Position numbers and translations under genes: made by a program. Below the pieces are notes generated by a model. It did no database searches and was not told the origin of the DNA. It worked only from the letters and a program-made list of their open reading frames with translations. 37,720 nucleotides of DNA. It comes from Psychromarinibacter sediminicola (GTDB taxonomy: Bacteria > Pseudomonadota > Alphaproteobacteria > Rhodobacterales > Rhodobacteraceae). Shown here one piece after another: positions 1 to 8,169 of the stretch (the stretch's first letter is position 1; every line of letters begins with the position of its first letter). The stretch lies in the NCBI RefSeq assembly GCF_029168335.1, contig NZ_JARGYC010000045.1, forward strand, positions 1 to 37,720, in the 5' to 3' direction.

Positions 1-793
1 GGACCCGACGTTCGCATCTGCGAGCGACCCGCCTTCCAGCCCCGGCGACAGGAATAACGTCCTTCCAACCCGACTTCTTCAGCAGCCTGTTAAGCGCCAT
101 CGCGACGGTCGAACGGCGGGCACGCTCCTGGTACTCGTCGGCATAGACGGGACCGCCGCTGCCCCAACCGATCACCACACGTTCGTCCTCGGGCGGCCGT
201 TCCTCAGGTGTCTCCGCCAGCACCAGCACACGGTCCTTAAGGTGCGCCAGGCCAGCCTCGCCGAGTACAGGCGCCAGCGAGCCAATGAGACCGTCATACT
301 GGCCGTAGCCGTTTTGCTGGATCGCGTCGAAGACCTGGTCGGCCAGCGCCGCACCGTCCGGTGCCGCCGCGTCCGCAAGACCGCCAAGGTCTTCGCAAGC
401 GTCCCCGAACAGGCCGATGATGGTGCCGCTGCTGTCATCCGTGCGGTCAAAGATCGGGTTGGCGAGGCCCATGAACTGCCACATCAGGTCCAGCGCCTCG
501 CCGGGGTCGTCGGGCGCGACTTTCTCCAGGATCGCCCGCCGCTGGGTGTCGAGAGCGTCGAGCAGGGCCTTGCGCTTCTTCCAGTCGATGAACGAGCGCG
601 CGCGGGCGATGGTCGACAGCCGCTTGCGCACCTCGCGCGCCACGTCCTTGGGGCTCTGGGCGCCGGCCAGTTACAATCTCAGCCGATGTTTGGCCGCAGC
701 ATTCCCGTTGCTGATCTCCATCAACAGCTCAGCCAGCCGCGGAGCACCCAGCGTTTCGAGGTTCTTCGCGTTCAGGGTTTTCTTCGACGCCAT
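1..793 (-). pseudogene. DUF6880-type hypothetical gene, broken by an in-frame stop (3' end outside window)
   Basis: The reading frame starts at ATG 793-791 (MASKKTLNAKNLETLGAPRL) and stops after 40 residues at TAA 673-671. The same frame then stays open from 670 to the window edge, about 223 codons, and continues as sensible protein (LAGAQSPKDVAREVRKRLS, then FIDWKKRKALLDAL, ALDLMWQFMGLAN, DDSSGTIIGLFGDACEDLGG, QNGYGQYDGLI, VVIGWGSGGPVYADEY). I recognise this as the DUF6880 family, of unknown function. From memory of the family, the residue at the stop is Glu, so a single G-to-T change (GAA to TAA) explains the break. I see no indel: the frame is the same at 98-100 and 470-472. The last ~30 codons before the edge no longer look like the family as I remember it, so there may be a second lesion. 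A sequencing error at one base remains possible. Confidence 0.75.
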
Positions 794-877
794 GGCAGCC
801 TTGTCATTCGTTTGAGCCAAACCTCGCAAGTTGGCCGCGCCGGAACAAGACCGGCAGCGTCTCAAGGAGATCGCCCG

Positions 878-1537
878 CTATCTCCCCGCTTCCTCCGCGA
901 TCGCGGTGTGGTGCAGCCTGTAGCGCCCTGAGGCGACCGCGCCGGCCCCCAGTTGTGTCAGCCCGAGGTCGCCCAACGGCGCCAAAGCCGCAGCGTCATA
1001 GCCGCTGACGACTACCAACCAAGGGACTTCGCGATCTCGCCCGCGCAGCTCCTGCTCTCGGGTCATCGGAGGCGGGGGCGCTGGACGCAATAGATGCGCT
1101 GCCACCAATCCACGCCGCATCGTCAGGTCCGGCAGAACGGTGCGCAGCCCTTCCGTAAAGTCCGCCTCGGTGCCCGCCGCGGGCGTGAAACGGAGCACCA
1201 GCGCCGCTGTCCCCAGGCCGAGGCCCGCACCAGCCACGACCTCGCAGAAGCCCCGCGTCATGCCGCGGAACCTCGGCATCATTGCGCTCGTCCACGGTGT
1301 GGGGTTGTTGAGCCGGTCGAGATAGGGCTGCGACGTGGCGATATCGGTTCCAGTGACTTCGTAGATCACAAAGTTGCGCGGCCCCTCGTCCTCGGCGATC
1401 CAGCGGGTCGCCCGCAGGAACCCCGGTACTGAGAGCCTCTCACGAAAATGCTCATGGCTGTGCCAGTCGTCGTGATCGGCATCGTCCCCCTCGATGTCGT
1501 AGAGCAGCACCATCACGGCATCGCTACGAAGCGCCAT
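878..1537 (-). CDS. EthD/DUF4286-like dimeric alpha/beta-barrel protein, function unknown
   Basis: This 219-residue protein begins VMVLLYDIEGDDADHDDWHSHEHF and includes RERLSVPGFLRATRW. That Trp-His...His-Phe pattern followed by 'GFLRATRW' is typical of ferredoxin-like alpha/beta-barrel proteins of the EthD/DUF4286 group, which form dimers and often bind small aromatic or oxidised substrates. A second barrel-like half follows (residues ~110-205), so the chain may hold both repeats of the fold. No signal peptide or membrane segment is visible, so it is probably cytoplasmic. The start is the ATG at 1537; the upstream ribosome site is weak. It lies 84 bases upstream of the broken DUF6880 gene on the same strand, and the two may once have been one transcript. 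The reaction cannot be assigned. Confidence 0.7.
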   Translation of the reverse strand: MALRSDAVMVLLYDIEGDDADHDDWHSHEHFRERLSVPGFLRATRWIAEDEGPRNFVIYEVTGTDIATSQPYLDRLNNPTPWTSAMMPRFRGMTRGFCEVVAGAGLGLGTAALVLRFTPAAGTEADFTEGLRTVLPDLTMRRGLVAAHLLRPAPPPPMTREQELRGRDREVPWLVVVSGYDAAALAPLGDLGLTQLGAGAVASGRYRLHHTAIAEEAGR

Positions 1538-1751
1538 ATCCGATCTCTATCCCTTGAGGTGCCGAGGCTAGCGGAGCCTTCACCGCCTGTCACCTGCCGC
1601 GTGAAGGAGCAAATCTCCACGATATCAGTGCTATCCAACGGAGGCTCCGTGCGGCGCACTCGCGGCCTTCCACAGCGCGACAATGTGGCGAAAAACAAGA
1701 ACAGGGTTGTTGGGCCTCCGTCTACGTCACGAATGGTGGTTTCCCGCGGGA

Positions 1752-1782
1752 GTGTCCCGCGCGCTTCTTGAGGGCGGGACAC
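1752..1782 (-). terminator. Hairpin 43 bases downstream of the tRNA
   Basis: GTGTCCCGC (1752-1760) pairs perfectly with GCGGGACAC (1774-1782) around a 13-base loop. It lies 43 bases past the 3' end of the leftward tRNA gene, so it may end that transcript. There is no run of T on the exit side, so it is not a textbook Rho-independent terminator. The remaining 1538-1751 stretch shows nothing I can name. Confidence 0.4.
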
Positions 1783-1824
1783 CATCCGAGATTTCTGTGG
1801 AAAATCAATCCGCTCACGGTGGTG

Positions 1825-1901
1825 TGGTAGGCCCGGAGGGACTCGAACCCCCAACCAAAGCGTTATGAGCGCTCTGCTCTAACCAATTGAGCTACAGGCC
1901 C
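1825..1901 (-). tRNA. tRNA with CAT anticodon, probably tRNA-Ile2 (lysidine-modified)
   Basis: Read on the minus strand this is a complete 77-base cloverleaf starting GGGCCTGTAGCTCAATTGG and ending with an encoded CCA. The anticodon loop is CTCATAA, giving anticodon CAT, and the T arm carries the standard TTCGAGT loop. CAT could mean elongator Met or Ile2. The acceptor stem has C4-G69 and C5-G68, the pairs that TilS uses in E. coli to recognise tRNA-Ile2, so I favour Ile2, whose C34 becomes lysidine and reads AUA. The stem does not have the C1 mismatch of initiator tRNA. The tRNA call is firm; the amino acid identity is inference. Confidence 0.93.
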
Positions 1902-1912
1902 AGCCTGACTTG

Positions 1913-1940
1913 GCTTTAGCAGACCGGACGGACGGGTCAA
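1913..1940 (-). promoter_or_regulatory. Sigma-70-type promoter of the tRNA
   Basis: On the minus strand, TTGACC (1940-1935) and TAAAGC (1918-1913) are separated by 16 bases. The -10 box ends 11 bases before the first base of the tRNA, which places the start site a few bases upstream of the mature 5' end, as usual for tRNA genes. Confidence 0.55.
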
Positions 1941-1966
1941 GCGGCGGCGGGGCGGCGCCGGCGCAT

Positions 1967-2200
1967 TCACTCCGAGATCAGCGCGGTCAGGCGCCGGTCG
2001 GTGGCCAGCGCCTCCTCGGCGGTCATCCCGACCTCTTGCCCGGCCGCGGCGCCTGCCCCGGGGGCGGGGGCGGTCCAGGGGCCGTCGGCGGCGGGCCCGG
2101 CCTGCAGGCAGGCGGCCAGGGGGCCGCAATCCTCCATCCCGCCCAGAAGCGCGGCGAAGCCCAGGGCGGCGGCGAAGCCAAGTGCGATACGGTGTGTCAT
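1967..2200 (-). CDS. Small exported hypothetical protein (77 aa)
   Basis: The protein opens [21 protein letters not shown], a plausible signal peptide or N-terminal anchor, followed by a Pro/Ala/Gly-rich middle and a short charged tail ([19 protein letters not shown]) that looks like a helix. Two cysteines (ED-C-G...AA-C-L) follow the hydrophobic stretch and could form a disulfide in the periplasm. A purine-rich site (GGGGAAGGG) precedes the ATG at 2200. It sits between the tRNA promoter and purM and is transcribed away from purM. I do not recognise the family. Competing frames over the same bases are Arg/Pro-rich and look like shadows. Confidence 0.5.
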   Translation of the reverse strand: MTHRIALGFAAALGFAALLGGMEDCGPLAACLQAGPAADGPWTAPAPGAGAAAGQEVGMTAEEALATDRRLTALISE

Positions 2201-2368
2201 GAACCCTTCCCCTTCGGCGGTTTTCCTTACGTCTTTGCGTCAGACGCGCGCGCGGGCGTCCCGGTTCAAACAAGATGCGCCTGCCGCCGGCATGCCGGTC
2301 CGGCCGGGAATGGACTTGGCCCCATGGCTGGTCTATCGGGGGCGCGGACAGCGCAGCGGGACCGAGGC

Positions 2369-3421
2369 ATGACGGACAGAGGCATCACCTACAGCGAGGC
2401 GGGCGTGGACATCGACGCGGGCAACGCGCTCGTGGACCGGATCAAGCCCGCCGCAAAGGCCACCACGCGGCCGGGCGTGATGGCCGGGCTGGGCGGCTTC
2501 GGCGGGCTCTTCGATCTTAAGGCCGCCGGGTACGACGACCCGGTGCTGGTGGCCGCGACGGACGGCGTGGGCACCAAGCTGCGCATCGCCATCGACACCG
2601 GCACTGTCGACACGATCGGCATCGACCTGGTCGCGATGTGCGTCAACGACCTCGTCTGCCAGGGGGCGGAGCCGCTGTTCTTCCTCGACTACTTCGCGAC
2701 CGGCAAGCTCGACGTCGACGCCGCCACGCGGATCGTCGAGGGCATCGCGGCGGGCTGCAAGGCATCGGGCTGCGCCCTGATCGGCGGCGAGACGGCCGAG
2801 ATGCCGGGGATGTATGCCGCCGGCGACTTCGACCTCGCGGGCTTCGCCGTCGGCGCGATGGAGCGCGGCGCGGCGCTGCCGGCGGGCGTGGCCGAGGGCG
2901 ACGTGCTGCTGGGGCTCGCCTCGGACGGGGTGCATTCCAACGGCTACTCGCTGGTGCGCAAGGTGGTGGAGCGGGCCGGGCTGGCCTGGGACGACGCCGC
3001 GCCCTTCGGCCCGGAGGGGCAGGACGACACGCTGGGCGAGGCGCTGCTGGCGCCGACGCGGCTCTACGTCAAACCCGCGCTGGCGGCGATCCGCGCCGGC
3101 GGGGTGAAGGGGCTGGCGCATATCACCGGCGGCGGGCTGACCGAGAACCTGCCGCGGGTGATGCCCGACGGCCTGACGGCGCAGGTCGACCTGGCGGCGT
3201 GGGACCTGCCGCCGGTCTTCCGCTGGCTGGCGGGGCAGGGCGGGCTGGCCGAGACGGAACTGCTGAAGACCTTCAACGCCGGGATCGGCATGGTGCTGGT
3301 GGTCGATGCCGCCCGCGCCGAGCCGCTGGCCACGCTGCTCGCCGAGCAGGGCGAGACGGTGGTGCATCTGGGCGCGGTGGAACCGGGCGACGCGGTGCGC
3401 TACACCGGCGCGCTGCTGTGA
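2369..3421 (+). CDS. purM: Phosphoribosylformylglycinamidine cyclo-ligase (AIR synthetase)
   Basis: PurM closes the imidazole ring of formylglycinamidine ribonucleotide with ATP to give AIR, the fifth step of purine synthesis, in the cytoplasm. The 350-residue length is normal for the family. Recognisable segments are [20 protein letters not shown] at the N-terminus, the glycine-rich GGFGGLFDL (~42-50), the ATP-binding DGVGTK (65-70), [15 protein letters not shown] (~94-108) and [11 protein letters not shown] (139-149), then [11 protein letters not shown] (~185-194). I start at ATG 2369; the open frame runs further upstream, but only this start gives the normal N-terminus. The stop overlaps the purN start (GTGA), so the two are translationally coupled. 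Confidence 0.97.
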   Translation: MTDRGITYSEAGVDIDAGNALVDRIKPAAKATTRPGVMAGLGGFGGLFDLKAAGYDDPVLVAATDGVGTKLRIAIDTGTVDTIGIDLVAMCVNDLVCQGAEPLFFLDYFATGKLDVDAATRIVEGIAAGCKASGCALIGGETAEMPGMYAAGDFDLAGFAVGAMERGAALPAGVAEGDVLLGLASDGVHSNGYSLVRKVVERAGLAWDDAAPFGPEGQDDTLGEALLAPTRLYVKPALAAIRAGGVKGLAHITGGGLTENLPRVMPDGLTAQVDLAAWDLPPVFRWLAGQGGLAETELLKTFNAGIGMVLVVDAARAEPLATLLAEQGETVVHLGAVEPGDAVRYTGALL

Positions 3422-4014
3422 CGCGACGGGTCGCGATCCTGATCTCCGGGGGCGGCTCCAACATGCTGCGCCTGGTGGAGGATATGGGGCGGGGCGACCA
3501 TCCGGCGCGGCCGGTGCTGGTGCTGTCGAACGACCCCGAGGCGCCGGGGCTGGCGAAGGCCGCCGCCCTGGGCATTCCGACCGCGGCCGTCGATCACCGC
3601 CCCTTCAAGGGCGACCGCCCCGCCTTCGAGGCCGCCCTGCGCGAGAAGATCGACGCGGCGCGGCCCGACATCCTCTGCCTTGCCGGCTTCATGCGGATCC
3701 TGACGCCCAGCTTCATCGCGCATTACGCCGGCCGGATGCTGAACATCCACCCCTCGCTCCTGCCGGACTATCGCGGGCTCCACACCCATGCCCGCGCGCT
3801 GGCGGCGGGCGAGACGGAGCACGGCTGCACGGTCCACGAAGTGACGGCGGATCTGGACGCGGGGCCGATCCTGGGCCAGGCGCGCGTGCCGGTGAAACCG
3901 GGCGACACGCCCGCGACGCTGGCCGCCCGGGTGCTGGAGATGGAACATTGCCTCTACCCGGCCGTGCTGCGCCGTTTCGCGGTGGGCGACCGGACGCCTG
4001 TCCGCCTGCCGTAA
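3418..4014 (+). CDS. purN: Phosphoribosylglycinamide formyltransferase
   Basis: PurN transfers a formyl group from 10-formyl-tetrahydrofolate to GAR, the third step of purine synthesis. The GTG at 3418 overlaps the purM stop and gives a 198-residue protein, the usual length. It shows the phosphate-binding loop ISGGGSNM (9-16), the catalytic pair N109 and H111 in NIHPSLLP and the catalytic Asp in DLDAGPIL (D147). The purM-purN order with coupled translation is common in proteobacteria. After it comes an 88-base gap to rnd that holds no evident gene. Confidence 0.97.
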   Translation: MTRRVAILISGGGSNMLRLVEDMGRGDHPARPVLVLSNDPEAPGLAKAAALGIPTAAVDHRPFKGDRPAFEAALREKIDAARPDILCLAGFMRILTPSFIAHYAGRMLNIHPSLLPDYRGLHTHARALAAGETEHGCTVHEVTADLDAGPILGQARVPVKPGDTPATLAARVLEMEHCLYPAVLRRFAVGDRTPVRLP

Positions 4015-4102
4015 GGCTTTTCATCGCCGGCAAAACCGCCTAAGACACGGACGGTCGGGCGGGACAGAGAAACGACAACGAACGGATGACGACCCGGGCA
4101 GA

Positions 4103-5260
4103 ATGAAGACACTCACCACCACCGAGGCGCTGCGCGCCTTTTGCGACCGCGCCGCGCAGTCGCCTTACGTCACGGTCGATACCGAGTTCCTGCGGGAACG
4201 CACCTATTACGCCAAGCTCTGCCTGGTGCAGCTGGCGATCCCCGGCGAGGGCGAGGACGACGCCGTGCTGGTCGACCCGCTCGTCGACGGGTTGTCGCTC
4301 GACCCGCTCTACGACCTGATGAAGGCCCCCGGCGTGGTCAAGGTGTTCCATGCCGCGCGCCAGGATCTGGAGATCTTCTACATCGAGGGTGGCGTGATTC
4401 CCGCGCCGCTGTTCGACACCCAGGTCGCAGCCATGGTCTGCGGCTTCGGCGAGCAGGTGGGCTACGAGACGCTGGTGCGCAAGGTGGCGCGGCAGTCGCT
4501 CGACAAGACCTCGCGCTTCACCGACTGGTCGCGGCGGCCGCTGACCGAGGCGCAGATGAAATACGCGCTGGCCGACGTGACGCATCTGCGGGTGATCTAC
4601 GAACATCTCGCCGCCGAGCTGGAGAAGTCCGGCCGCACCAGCTGGGTCGAGGAGGAGATGCAGGTCCTCAAGGATCCGGCCACCTACGTGGTCTCGCCGG
4701 AGGAGGCGTGGAAACGGGTCAAGACCCGCACCCAGTCCGGCAAGTTCCTGGCGCTGGTGCGCGAGCTGGCGCGGTTCCGCGAGGGCTATGCCCAGTCGCG
4801 CAACATCCCGCGAAACCGGGTGTTCAAGGACGACGCGCTGCTGGAGCTGGCCTCGACCAAGCCGCAGTCGATGCAGGATCTGAGCCGCTCCCGCCTGCTT
4901 CTGCGCGAGGCGCGGCGCGGCGAGATCGCGGACGGCATCCTCGCGGCGGTCAAGGCGGGGCTGGAGACGCCGAAAGAGGAATTGCCGAAGACCGACGACA
5001 AGCGCGACGCGCTGCAGGTCAACCCGGCGCTGGCCGACATGCTGCGCGTGCTGCTGAAGGCCAAGGCCGACAGCGCCGGCGTGGCGCAGAAGCTGATCGC
5101 CACCGCGGCGGATCTCGACGCGCTCGCCGCCGGCCAGCGTGACGGCCTGGCACTGACCGGCTGGCGCCGCGACGTCTTCGGCAACGACGCGCTGCGGCTC
5201 TGCGACGGCAAGGTCGGCCTCGCGGTCAAGGGCGACAAGGTCGGCGTCATCGAACTCTAG
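4103..5260 (+). CDS. rnd: Ribonuclease D
   Basis: RNase D is a 3'-to-5' exoribonuclease that trims tRNA precursors and other structured RNAs. The 385-residue protein has the DEDDy exonuclease domain: D26 and E28 (VDTEFLRERTYY), D88 (FHAARQDLEIF), and Y154 with D158 (MKYALADVTHLR). An HRDC-type RNA-binding domain follows (~205-290: LALVRELARFREGYAQSRNI, then RVFKDDALLELA), with a C-terminal region typical of longer bacterial members. The start is the ATG at 4103, which gives the expected N-terminus; the preceding ribosome site is weak. It converges with xerD across a repeat-containing gap. Confidence 0.95.
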   Translation: MKTLTTTEALRAFCDRAAQSPYVTVDTEFLRERTYYAKLCLVQLAIPGEGEDDAVLVDPLVDGLSLDPLYDLMKAPGVVKVFHAARQDLEIFYIEGGVIPAPLFDTQVAAMVCGFGEQVGYETLVRKVARQSLDKTSRFTDWSRRPLTEAQMKYALADVTHLRVIYEHLAAELEKSGRTSWVEEEMQVLKDPATYVVSPEEAWKRVKTRTQSGKFLALVRELARFREGYAQSRNIPRNRVFKDDALLELASTKPQSMQDLSRSRLLLREARRGEIADGILAAVKAGLETPKEELPKTDDKRDALQVNPALADMLRVLLKAKADSAGVAQKLIATAADLDALAAGQRDGLALTGWRRDVFGNDALRLCDGKVGLAVKGDKVGVIEL

Positions 5261-5359
5261 AGCGCATCGCGTTCATGCGCATTCACGCGAAGCGCTCCGA
5301 TTTCTTGATGTCGCATGTCCGAGGAGCACAAAACCGGTTCCCACTTCTGTGCGACATGC
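5260..5359. repeat. Two-hairpin palindromic intergenic repeat
   Basis: Two imperfect palindromes stand side by side between convergent rnd and xerD. The first pairs GAGCGCATCGCGTT with CACGCGAAGCGCTC (5260-5297). The second runs from GCATGTC (5313-5319) to GACATGC (5353-5359) and contains ACAAAACCGGTTCCCACTTC. This resembles the mosaic intergenic elements common in rhizobia and other alphaproteobacteria (GCATGTCGC...AAAACCGGTTCCCACTT type), which usually occur in many copies per genome. Only one copy is visible here. It may also serve as a shared terminator for both genes. Confidence 0.7.
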
Positions 5360-5390
5360 TTCAGCCCGATGGAACGACGCGCCGCCCCCG

Positions 5391-5413
5391 GCTTCTTCTC
5401 GTTCCAAATACGC
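5391..5413 (-). repeat. Copy 1 of the GTATTT...AAGAAGAAG 3'-end motif
   Basis: Read in the xerD sense this is GCGTATTTGGAACGAGAAG followed by AAGCC, starting about 65 bases after the xerD stop. It matches three further copies in the window (12031, 16694 and 18219), each downstream of a stop codon and in the sense orientation of the upstream gene. Confidence 0.5.
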
Positions 5414-5477
5414 ATCCGGCGCCAGCCAACGGGCGCGACCGGTTGCCAACTAAAAACAATGACCTGAACGCCGCTCT

Positions 5478-6404
5478 TCATCCATCCTTGGCGAGCGGAT
5501 GGTGATCCAGCACCAGCTCCTTCAGCCGTTCGTCCAGCACGTGGGTATAGATCTCGGTCGTGGACACGTCGGCGTGCCCCAGAAGCGTCTGGATCGACAC
5601 CAGGTCCGCGCCGTTCGCCAGCAGATGCGTCGCGAAGGCGTGGCGCAGCGTGTGCGGCGTCACCTTCGACGGGTCGACGCCGCCGGCCACCGCCAACTCC
5701 TTGATCAGCATGTAGAACCGGTGCCGCGTCAGGTGCCCGGCCTTGCCGCGCGACGGGAACAGAAAGCGCGAGGGCGGCCGGCCCTGTGCCTTGGCCTCCG
5801 TCTCGGCCCGGTCGCGGGCGCCGAGCCAGGCGGCAAGGGCGTCGCGGGCCGGCGGCGACAGCGGCACCATCCGTTCCTTGTTGCCCTTGCCCGAGACCAG
5901 CAGCATCCGCGGATCGCCCCGCGCCGCCGCGACCGGCAGCGTGACCAGTTCGCTGACCCGCATGCCCGTGGCATAGAGCAGTTCCAGCAGGCAGGTGTTG
6001 CGCAGCCGGTCCGTCTTGGATCGTCCGTGGGTCTGCGCCGCGCCGAGCAGCGCGTCGATCTCCGGCACCGACAGCGTCTTCGGCAGCCGGGCCTCGCGCC
6101 CCGGCCCCTTGATCTGGATCGCCGGGTTGTCGCCGCGCCAGCCCTCCTCGAAGGCGAAGCGGTAGAGCTGGCGGATCGCCGACAGCCGCCGTGCGCGCGT
6201 CGACCGCGCCAGCCCCTGCGCGTCGCAATCCACCAGATAGGCCTCGACGTCGTCCCGCGTCGCCGCCGCGAAGCCGGAGCCGCGGCGGTCCAGCCAGGCG
6301 GCGAAGTCCTTCAGGTCGCGGGCATAGGCCAGCTGGGTGTTCTTCGCCGCGTCCAGTTCCGCCGCCTGCGCCTCCAGGAAGGACTGGACCCAGCTCAGGC
6401 TCAT
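5478..6404 (-). CDS. xerD: Site-specific tyrosine recombinase XerD
   Basis: XerD, with XerC, resolves chromosome dimers at dif during cell division. The 308-residue protein has an N-terminal SAM-like DNA-binding domain (FLEAQAAELDAAKNTQLAYARDL region, ~8-95) and a catalytic domain with all expected residues: R149 (TGMRVSEL), K173 (SGKGNKERMVPL), H251 and R254 (TPHTLRHAFATH), H277 (LLGHADVSTT) and nucleophile Y286 (EIYTHV). The start ATG at 6404 overlaps the stop of the upstream gene (ATGA), fixing the start and implying coupling. Its place beside aroK-aroB is typical of Rhodobacterales and argues for the housekeeping XerD, not a mobile integrase; XerC is not in the window. Confidence 0.93.
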   Translation of the reverse strand: MSLSWVQSFLEAQAAELDAAKNTQLAYARDLKDFAAWLDRRGSGFAAATRDDVEAYLVDCDAQGLARSTRARRLSAIRQLYRFAFEEGWRGDNPAIQIKGPGREARLPKTLSVPEIDALLGAAQTHGRSKTDRLRNTCLLELLYATGMRVSELVTLPVAAARGDPRMLLVSGKGNKERMVPLSPPARDALAAWLGARDRAETEAKAQGRPPSRFLFPSRGKAGHLTRHRFYMLIKELAVAGGVDPSKVTPHTLRHAFATHLLANGADLVSIQTLLGHADVSTTEIYTHVLDERLKELVLDHHPLAKDG

Positions 6405-7939
6405 GCGTCCTCCACCAGGATCAGCGCCTGCAGTGCGAAGCGCCGGGCTACCTCGTCGAGCCCCGCCGCGCGGAACAGCGCGATGGCGGCCGAAAGCTTT
6501 TCCGGGTCGCCCGCCGCGCCGTCGGCGGCCAGCGCGATGCCCCGCAGGATCGCCTCGCCCAGCCGGCGCCCGTCGATCATCTCCTGCAGCCGGTCCGGCG
6601 CCGCGGTCGCGCGGAACCCGTCGGCGATGGCCGCGGCGGTCTGGTCGGGCGGGGTCACGCCGCTCACGTCGCCGCGCGCCACGGCCTTCAGGAACCGTTC
6701 CATCGGCCGTTTCGGTTCGCGCGCCTCCGCCGCCGCGGCGTAGCGGTCGGACAGAAGGCCGATCTCGAAGGCGATGCGCCCGGCCTCGCCCGCCGGCGCC
6801 CGGTCGGCCAGCCGCGCGGCGAACATGTCGGCCAGCACCGCCCGCAGCCCGGCATGGCCCAGGACCTCCCAGGCCAGCACCAGCGCATCCGCCAGCGCCG
6901 TGGAGTCGCCGCCCGCCAGCGCGGCGTCGAGCCGCTGCACCGCCGCCACCCGGTCCCAGACGCCGCCCGAGGCGGCCGGCTGGCGCTCGGTGTACAGCCC
7001 CAGGAGCCGGTTGCTGTCGATCACGCCGGAGCGCGCCAGCCGTTCCGCCGCCTCGATCTGCGCCTTCCAGCCGGTGTTCAGCTGCAGGTCCGCCTGCGCG
7101 AAGGGCAGGGGGAGGAGGTGGGTCGGAATCGGCTCGCCCACCGCCTCGTAGAGGCGGAAGACCAGCGGCGTGGGCCGCATCGGCGGCGCCAGTTCCGGCG
7201 CCCCGGCGAAGGTCTCGGGGTCCAGGTAGCGCGCGAGGATCGCGTCCTCGGCGCCCGTCAGCTCGCCCAGCGCGCGGCTCGTCTCCAGCGTCAGCGCGGC
7301 GGCGTTCCAGTCGCCGTTCCGCGCGAGGCAGAAGATGCGGGCGGCGAGCGAGGGCGCCAGTTCCGGCGCCTCGCCCAGCGCGGCGCAGGCGGCGTCCTCG
7401 GTCCCGGTCAGCAGGCTCGCGTCGAACCACCGCGCAAAGCTCGCCGGGTCGTCCGGGCCGGCGCGTTCCAGCAGCGCCTGCGCCTGTTCCACCGCCCCCA
7501 TCGCCATCAGCGCGTCGATTCGCGCCAGAAACAGCGCGTGGCCCGGGTCGCTGTCGGCCGGCGGGTCAAGCTCGGCCAGCAAGAGCCGCAGCAGGAGATC
7601 CTGGGTGGCGGGCAGCAGCCCGTTCTGCGCCGCCTCGAACAGCTCGGCCAACTCGCGGCTGGGCGTGGTGCCCCAGAGGTCGCGCGGCAGGCGCGAGATC
7701 GCGGCGGGCAACAGCCCCACCGCGTCGTTCGAAACCTCGCCCAGTGGCGTGACGGTGATCTCCTCGACCCCGGCGCCGCCGCTGGTCGCCGGCTCGTCGG
7801 GCGCGACCGTGTCGGGCGCTTCCTCGACGCTGCGCGACAGCCAGTCGATGGCCGACATCGGCCGGTCCTGCGCCGCGGCGGGGCCGGTCAGCGCCAGCCC
7901 CAGCGCGAACGCGCGGACGAGATACCGTTCAGCCGCCAT
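6401..7939 (-). CDS. Exported helical-repeat hypothetical protein (512 aa)
   Basis: A signal peptide is clear (AFALGLALTGPAAAQDR, cleavage around residue 24), so the protein is periplasmic or envelope-attached. The rest is almost entirely Ala/Leu-rich amphipathic helix with regular motifs such as LLRLLLAELDPPADSDPGHA and DALMAMGAVEQAQALLERAG, like a degenerate TPR/Sel1 solenoid; no catalytic motif is visible. Its start overlaps the end of the 44-aa membrane protein gene and its stop overlaps xerD, so the three are one operon. I recall similar long exported proteins at this locus in other Rhodobacteraceae, sometimes given misleading names, but I cannot assign a role. A scaffold or adaptor in the periplasm is a guess. 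Confidence 0.85.
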   Translation of the reverse strand: MAAERYLVRAFALGLALTGPAAAQDRPMSAIDWLSRSVEEAPDTVAPDEPATSGGAGVEEITVTPLGEVSNDAVGLLPAAISRLPRDLWGTTPSRELAELFEAAQNGLLPATQDLLLRLLLAELDPPADSDPGHALFLARIDALMAMGAVEQAQALLERAGPDDPASFARWFDASLLTGTEDAACAALGEAPELAPSLAARIFCLARNGDWNAAALTLETSRALGELTGAEDAILARYLDPETFAGAPELAPPMRPTPLVFRLYEAVGEPIPTHLLPLPFAQADLQLNTGWKAQIEAAERLARSGVIDSNRLLGLYTERQPAASGGVWDRVAAVQRLDAALAGGDSTALADALVLAWEVLGHAGLRAVLADMFAARLADRAPAGEAGRIAFEIGLLSDRYAAAAEAREPKRPMERFLKAVARGDVSGVTPPDQTAAAIADGFRATAAPDRLQEMIDGRRLGEAILRGIALAADGAAGDPEKLSAAIALFRAAGLDEVARRFALQALILVEDA

Positions 7940-8063
7940 CCAGAATCACCGGTTCGCTCACGTCCTGCTGGTCGGGCGCCATGTCCCCCAGATAGGCGTA
8001 TCCCGTGAGCCCGACCGCCCCCACAACCAAAAGGAAAAGGATGAGTTTGATGACCAGTCTCAT
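7929..8063 (-). CDS. Small single-pass membrane protein (44 aa)
   Basis: MRLVIKLILFLLVVGAVGLT begins a 44-residue protein: a positively charged N-terminus, one membrane helix (~4-25) and a short acidic tail (DMAPDQQDVSEPVILDGG) expected outside the membrane. A good ribosome site (AGGGGA) lies about 8 bases before the ATG at 8063, which is why I choose this start and not the longer upstream frame. It overlaps the following exported protein by 11 bases, suggesting coupled expression and a possible physical partnership. No known family name comes to mind. Confidence 0.7.
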   Translation of the reverse strand: MRLVIKLILFLLVVGAVGLTGYAYLGDMAPDQQDVSEPVILDGG

Positions 8064-8087
8064 GCGTCCCCTGCCTGCCGTGCCGTC

Positions 8088-8137
8088 TTCGGATGCGGCC
8101 TGTCCCGAATTATATATGGCATTTTGCGGCCCGACAC
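8088..8137. promoter_or_regulatory. Divergent promoter region between the 44-aa gene and aroK
   Basis: The gap is unusually AT-rich around 8107-8117. On the minus strand there is a perfect TATAAT (8114-8109) for the leftward operon, without a good -35 box. On the plus strand TATATA (8111-8116) lies 17 bases after TTCGGA (8088-8093) and could serve aroK. The two -10 boxes overlap, so the promoters would compete. Confidence 0.4.
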
Positions 8138-8169
8138 GCCATTCAGTCGTGCGGAAGAAATCTGGGCAG

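Noticed and set aside
1-1901. Genomic island integrated at the tRNA
   Set aside because: No integrase, no direct repeat of the tRNA 3' end was seen, and base composition looks like the rest of the window.
1863-2273. Minus-strand open frame across the tRNA
   Set aside because: It overlaps a certain tRNA and is Arg/Gly/Pro-rich; the signal-peptide frame at 1967-2200 is better.
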